Shown one piece after another: positions 60,546-64,000 of a stretch of DNA of 64,000 nucleotides (position 1 is its first letter; every line of letters begins with the position of its first letter). The stretch lies in the NCBI GenBank assembly GCA_023411555.1, contig JAEYOQ010000026.1, forward strand, positions 124,001 through 188,000. Direction: 5' to 3'. A program made the translations under genes and the position numbers. The stretch comes from Bacillota bacterium. GTDB lineage: Bacteria; Bacillota; Clostridia; Lachnospirales; Lachnospiraceae. The notes under the pieces were generated by a model. That model was not told the origin of the DNA, ran no database searches, and was given only the letters and a program-made list of their open reading frames with translations.

Positions 60546-63509
60546 TTAATGTACAAACACAGCATTTCCTGTGGTCTTGTAGTTCTCATTTTCGGCTGCC
60601 CTGACAAGTCTAAATACCCCCCTTGCATCACCTTCAAGATGGATATGTATTTCCCCAACGCCAAGGCTTCCAGTCCTGCTCAACACATTTTCTAATGCAC
60701 GCTCAATAGTCGATAGTGGAGAGACAACCTCTGCTTCTCGCTTATTATCGCCCAGGATAGCTGCAAACTCGCCATAATTCTTAGGTACTACAGTACCGGT
60801 TGCCAGTTTTGGTATTTTAGGTACCGATAAAGGATTAACAGACCAAAGTCCGCTGAATGGGCTGATCCCCATGATTGATATATCCCGTATTTTATTCAAC
60901 ATTCCGTTAATTGCATTAAACGGTACTGATATGATAGTATTAATACCGTCAATCAATCTATTAACAACCGCTTTAAATGTATCTCCTATGCCTTCCTTAA
61001 TTCCATCAAATATTTTGCCTCCAGTAGAAAATACATTCTTAACATTAGTCCATGCCTCTGTAAACGTATCCTTAAACCATGTCGTCACACCACTAAAGCA
61101 TGACTTGATATCAGACCAGATACCTGAGAAATGATTTGATATTGCAGTTGTGCTAAATACTGACTTGATCTTGTTCAAAGCGGATGTAAACTTATCACTA
61201 AACCATGTCGGTAAATTCGTGAAGAATGACTTTATGTTCTTGACCAGATCGCTAAACTTGGTTTTTACAGTATCGATCAGTGATTCGATGCCGTTTGCCA
61301 ACCCCTGAATTATATATTTGCCGATTTCCATCATTACGGTACTTGGGCTATGTATACCAAACAGCTTTTTGATGTTATCAACAATTGGATTGAAAATATG
61401 TTCCTTTACCCACTTCCATGCATTGCCTAATATCTCACTCAGGGTTATCCCTTCGCTTAATCCATCCGCAATATTTTTTCCGATTGTCTCGCCTATGCCA
61501 AAGATAAACGAAACAAGACCATTAAAAGCTGCTACAAGTAAGTCAATAAGTTTTCCGGCCAATCCAAGCCAATCAATATTGCTTATCATGTCGCCGATTG
61601 TATTCCCAAGACCCTGCCAGTCGATACTTTTTATAGCAGTAATGCAGGTATCTAGTAGCCCCTTTGCAAGACTAGAGGCGCCCTTTGCAAGCTTTATCCA
61701 GTCGGTTGTCGTTAAAAAGTTATTTATTCCATCCGCTATGCTAAGTCCAAATCCTGACCAGTCAAAAGTGGTAATAAGCCCATACGCTGTGTTGATGGCC
61801 ATATTTAAAGCGTTACCAATTGCCTTGCCTACATCTGCCCAATTAGTATTTGATATTGCAGTGTTAAGGCTGGATGCTATATTACTGCCAAATCCTGTCC
61901 AATTAACAGACTTATAAAAATTATTTATGTAGTTTGATAGCGAATTGATCCCGTTAGAAATTAACTGTCCAATTCCTGTCCAGTTTATCTTGTTGATGGC
62001 AGATTGTAGCCCTGTGCCCATGCTCGTACCAAGCTTGCTCCAATCAACCCCTGCTACTAAAGTATTAGCAAACGTAACAGCTGTATTAATGCCGTTTCCT
62101 ATTGCATCTCCTATGGTCGCCCAATCGAGTCCACCCACAAAGCCATTAACTCCAGTGTACAGGCTTTTTGCCATATCCTTGGCTACAGATTGTAATTTGC
62201 TCCAATCTATATGTTCTACAAGCTGGTTGATCTTACTGGCTATAATTCCACCTATTTCAGTAAAGTCAGCCTCGGACCAAGCTTTTTTCAACTGTTCCAC
62301 AAAGCCAGATACATCTTCCGATGTTTCGATATCAGTTGAAAAATTTGGCTTTATTTCGTTCGAACTACTGCCTGATGATTCACTGTCTGATATCACATTG
62401 AGTTTATCTATGCTTGACAGTTGCTTATTAGCATCCTTAGAGGCTTTGGCGGTATCCTCTAGTGCTTTCGCTTGCTCATATTGAGATTTCGCCGCTGCTT
62501 GACTAGCCTGTACAGACTTCCCAAACATCATAGAGGTAAACTGCGCGAGATGCCCTGTAAGTTTAACAAGCCCATTCATCAGCGCATTGATAGCCGGCAT
62601 AGCTGCTTCAAAAATAGGTTGAAATGCGGTATATAAATTACCTTTTACCTTAGAAAGGTTCGAGACGAACGTATCGTTTGTCTGCATTGCGGACCACATG
62701 GTTTTAACTAGGCTACGGAATATTCTGCTAATACCCTGATAAAGAATAACAGATTTCAACACCCTACCTATGCTCATGCCGAACTTGTTTGCTCCCTTTT
62801 GCCCTCTGGAAAAAAGGCTGTTCATCCTGCGCAAACCTGATAGTAGGCCGCCCATTGCCTTCCCTGCTCCCGACACCAGTTTCCCTAATTTTCCGAATAC
62901 TGACCCAGCGATACCGCCAAGCTTTTTCATTCCAGACCATGCTCTTGATACGGCTGAGGTAATCCCCCCTAACGCTTTTGACACCCTTGAACTTGACGAT
63001 GCGTTCTGGCTTTCTTTATCAGATACTTCAGACAGCCTAGCTTTATATTCGCTTAATTTCCCTTTAAGCAGTTCGTACTTACTCTGCATATCTGCAAGCT
63101 TTGTCGCATCTCCACCAATAGTAAATGCTCCACCACTTGCTTCGAGCTCTTTCATATCTTCTCTGGCCGCATTAAGAGTCTTTCTAGCATCTTCTATTTT
63201 CCACTGTAGATTTTTCCATGCGGCGCCCTTGAGATTAGCTCCCGTATCCTTCATGCGTTGTTCTATTTCGAGATACTTGTCAAGCTTTTTTTGTGTTTCG
63301 GTGATCTGCTTCTGGATCTCCTGATACTCTTGGGTTGGCGCTTTGGCATTGCTCAAATCATTCATGGCCTGCTCGAGCTTCGCCATCTCCTGCTGCGTCT
63401 TCTTTATTACATTCTGTAGCCTTATCTGCTTGCTGGACATTTTCTGGATACCTTCTACAAATCCACTGTCGTCCACCTTTGTATCAAACGTTAATGACCC
63501 ATCTGCCAT
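60546..63509 (-). CDS. Phage tail tape measure protein
   Basis: 987 residues from ATG 63509, with AGGAGG upstream (GTG 63518 overlaps the site). The N-terminus (TFDTKVDDSGFVEGIQKM) and a long coiled coil (about 20-170) are typical; hydrophobic Gly-rich segments (about 175-260, 640-680) are the channel-forming parts. Between residues 411 and 647 tryptophans recur in an ordered pattern, alternating 27- and 20-residue steps. The C-terminal 60 residues (EIHIHLEGDARGVFRLVRAAE) are the small beta motif seen in Firmicute tape measures. The gene length sets tail length at roughly 140-150 nm by the usual 0.15 nm per residue rule. Confidence 0.95.
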   Translation of the reverse strand: MADGSLTFDTKVDDSGFVEGIQKMSSKQIRLQNVIKKTQQEMAKLEQAMNDLSNAKAPTQEYQEIQKQITETQKKLDKYLEIEQRMKDTGANLKGAAWKNLQWKIEDARKTLNAAREDMKELEASGGAFTIGGDATKLADMQSKYELLKGKLSEYKARLSEVSDKESQNASSSSRVSKALGGITSAVSRAWSGMKKLGGIAGSVFGKLGKLVSGAGKAMGGLLSGLRRMNSLFSRGQKGANKFGMSIGRVLKSVILYQGISRIFRSLVKTMWSAMQTNDTFVSNLSKVKGNLYTAFQPIFEAAMPAINALMNGLVKLTGHLAQFTSMMFGKSVQASQAAAKSQYEQAKALEDTAKASKDANKQLSSIDKLNVISDSESSGSSSNEIKPNFSTDIETSEDVSGFVEQLKKAWSEADFTEIGGIIASKINQLVEHIDWSKLQSVAKDMAKSLYTGVNGFVGGLDWATIGDAIGNGINTAVTFANTLVAGVDWSKLGTSMGTGLQSAINKINWTGIGQLISNGINSLSNYINNFYKSVNWTGFGSNIASSLNTAISNTNWADVGKAIGNALNMAINTAYGLITTFDWSGFGLSIADGINNFLTTTDWIKLAKGASSLAKGLLDTCITAIKSIDWQGLGNTIGDMISNIDWLGLAGKLIDLLVAAFNGLVSFIFGIGETIGKNIADGLSEGITLSEILGNAWKWVKEHIFNPIVDNIKKLFGIHSPSTVMMEIGKYIIQGLANGIESLIDTVKTKFSDLVKNIKSFFTNLPTWFSDKFTSALNKIKSVFSTTAISNHFSGIWSDIKSCFSGVTTWFKDTFTEAWTNVKNVFSTGGKIFDGIKEGIGDTFKAVVNRLIDGINTIISVPFNAINGMLNKIRDISIMGISPFSGLWSVNPLSVPKIPKLATGTVVPKNYGEFAAILGDNKREAEVVSPLSTIERALENVLSRTGSLGVGEIHIHLEGDARGVFRLVRAAENENYKTTGNAVFVH

Positions 63510-63521
63510 AGCAATCACCTC

Positions 63522-64000
63522 CTAACTTGTTAATTTATTAAGGCGGTCATATTCTTCCTGCTCTTCCACCGAAAGCTTAGTTTCAAGTTTGATTAGCTTC
63601 TTATTACGTCTATAAAATTCCTGCTCGGCCTTATCTAGCTTTTGACCGGTATTTAGTTTGTTGCGTATATTTACTACAGTAGAAAAAAAGCCCTCTCCAA
63701 TTCCTTGGAAAAGACCTATAAAAGACCAAAAATGCATATATTTTTCTGCCCTAACTTCTCGCCCAGCAACCTTATTTATTTCGGCGAATATCATCTGCTC
63801 GTCTTTTTGCCAATCATACACCGGCTTTTTGCTTTGGTTATCATCATTTAAACTATCGCCACAATTCAGAAACCAAATAGCCTTCTCAATTGCTTCATCC
63901 ACATTTTCTGGTGCTTCTTTATAAAGGATTCGCAGCATTATATCGTAGGCCTCATGTATTGAGTTATCGGGATCGTTAAAAGCTTCGAGTATTAGTAAGC
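63522..64000 (-). CDS. Phage Gp15-family protein (partial)
   Basis: The frame continues through the right edge: the visible part has at least 159 residues, beginning LLILEAFNDPDNSIHEAYDIML. YKEAPENVDEAIEKAIWFLNCG and the FWSFIGLFQGIGEGFFSTVVNIRNKLNTGQKL segment are diagnostic for the bacteriophage Gp15 family, encoded just before the tape measure gene and thought to be a tail assembly chaperone. An internal ATG at 63938 is not the real start, since the upstream codons keep family homology. The true start is outside the window. Confidence 0.88.
   Translation of the reverse strand, partial: LLILEAFNDPDNSIHEAYDIMLRILYKEAPENVDEAIEKAIWFLNCGDSLNDDNQSKKPVYDWQKDEQMIFAEINKVAGREVRAEKYMHFWSFIGLFQGIGEGFFSTVVNIRNKLNTGQKLDKAEQEFYRRNKKLIKLETKLSVEEQEEYDRLNKLTS

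Larger units (their letters stand above)
50475..64000. mobile_element. Prophage, left portion (siphovirus-type, tail and lysis modules)
   Basis: From the junction in the permease gene to the right edge. On the plus strand, three accessory genes. On the minus strand, read from the right: Gp15-like chaperone (partial), tape measure protein, distal tail protein, tail-tip protein with S74 domain, secreted Ig-like protein, small proteins, receptor-binding proteins, XhlA-like protein, Dp1-type holin and endolysin. A long tape measure with a non-contractile tail set suggests a siphovirus. No integrase, repressor, replication or head gene is visible, so the element continues to the right. The left att sequence cannot be defined without the other end. 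Confidence 0.95.

Overview
The window looks like the chromosome of a spore-forming, strictly anaerobic member of the Lachnospiraceae (Clostridia). The basis is a low-to-moderate GC composition, AGGAGG-type ribosome binding sites on nearly every gene, a pyruvate:ferredoxin oxidoreductase, an NfnAB electron-bifurcating transhydrogenase, a clostridial split-subunit glycine decarboxylase, an H-NOX chemoreceptor and a DUF5688 protein. Species cannot be fixed from sequence reading alone. About 50.5 kb is host chromosome; the last 13.5 kb is the left part of a prophage that runs off the right edge.

Host part, left to right: an Rrf2/IscR-type regulator followed by a cysteine desulfurase (Fe-S assembly, cut by the left edge); a MATE/SpoVB-type flippase; a PAS-PAS-GGDEF protein; metA (acetyl-CoA type) with an unusual 44-bp-period palindromic array growing out of its 3' end; ligA; an RluF-like pseudouridine synthase; small and secreted proteins; an EcsC-family protein; tRNA-Arg(CCG); an H-NOX chemoreceptor with the full set of O2-binding pocket residues; nifJ (PFOR); a GGDEF-EAL protein; nfnAB; an HD-domain protein preceded by two small basic proteins; CYTH, HAD-GNAT and Fur-family genes; a repeat-rich lipoprotein; a two-gene DNA-repair operon (radical SAM plus DUF4130) with two LexA boxes around its promoter; an EAL protein fused to a beta-solenoid; an ABC-2 exporter; an isochorismatase-like hydrolase; a two-component system; a MarR-controlled alpha/beta hydrolase; and a complete glycine cleavage operon (gcvT-gcvH-gcvPA-gcvPB-lplA-lpdA) behind a tandem glycine riboswitch.

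The prophage interrupts the permease gene of an ABC importer at about 50,475. Its left end carries two plus-strand moron-like units, each with its own near-perfect promoter and terminator. Next comes a minus-strand small-RNA gene whose core is one type I-C CRISPR-like repeat with its own promoter and intrinsic terminator. Then come the lysis genes (endolysin, holin, XhlA-like), baseplate and receptor-binding proteins, a secreted Ig-like protein, a tail-tip protein with an S74 chaperone domain, the tape measure protein and a partial Gp15-like chaperone, all on the minus strand. Integrase, replication and head genes lie outside the window.

The most exciting signal is the solitary CRISPR-repeat RNA gene at 51,845-51,979. 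It has the architecture expected of an RNA anti-CRISPR (repeat mimic) directed at type I-C Cascade. Other noteworthy items are the SOS-controlled radical-SAM repair operon with a sliding-clamp motif, the metA-derived hairpin array with compensatory changes, the MarR promoter that predicts a leaderless mRNA, and a 47-residue Trp super-repeat in the tape measure protein.
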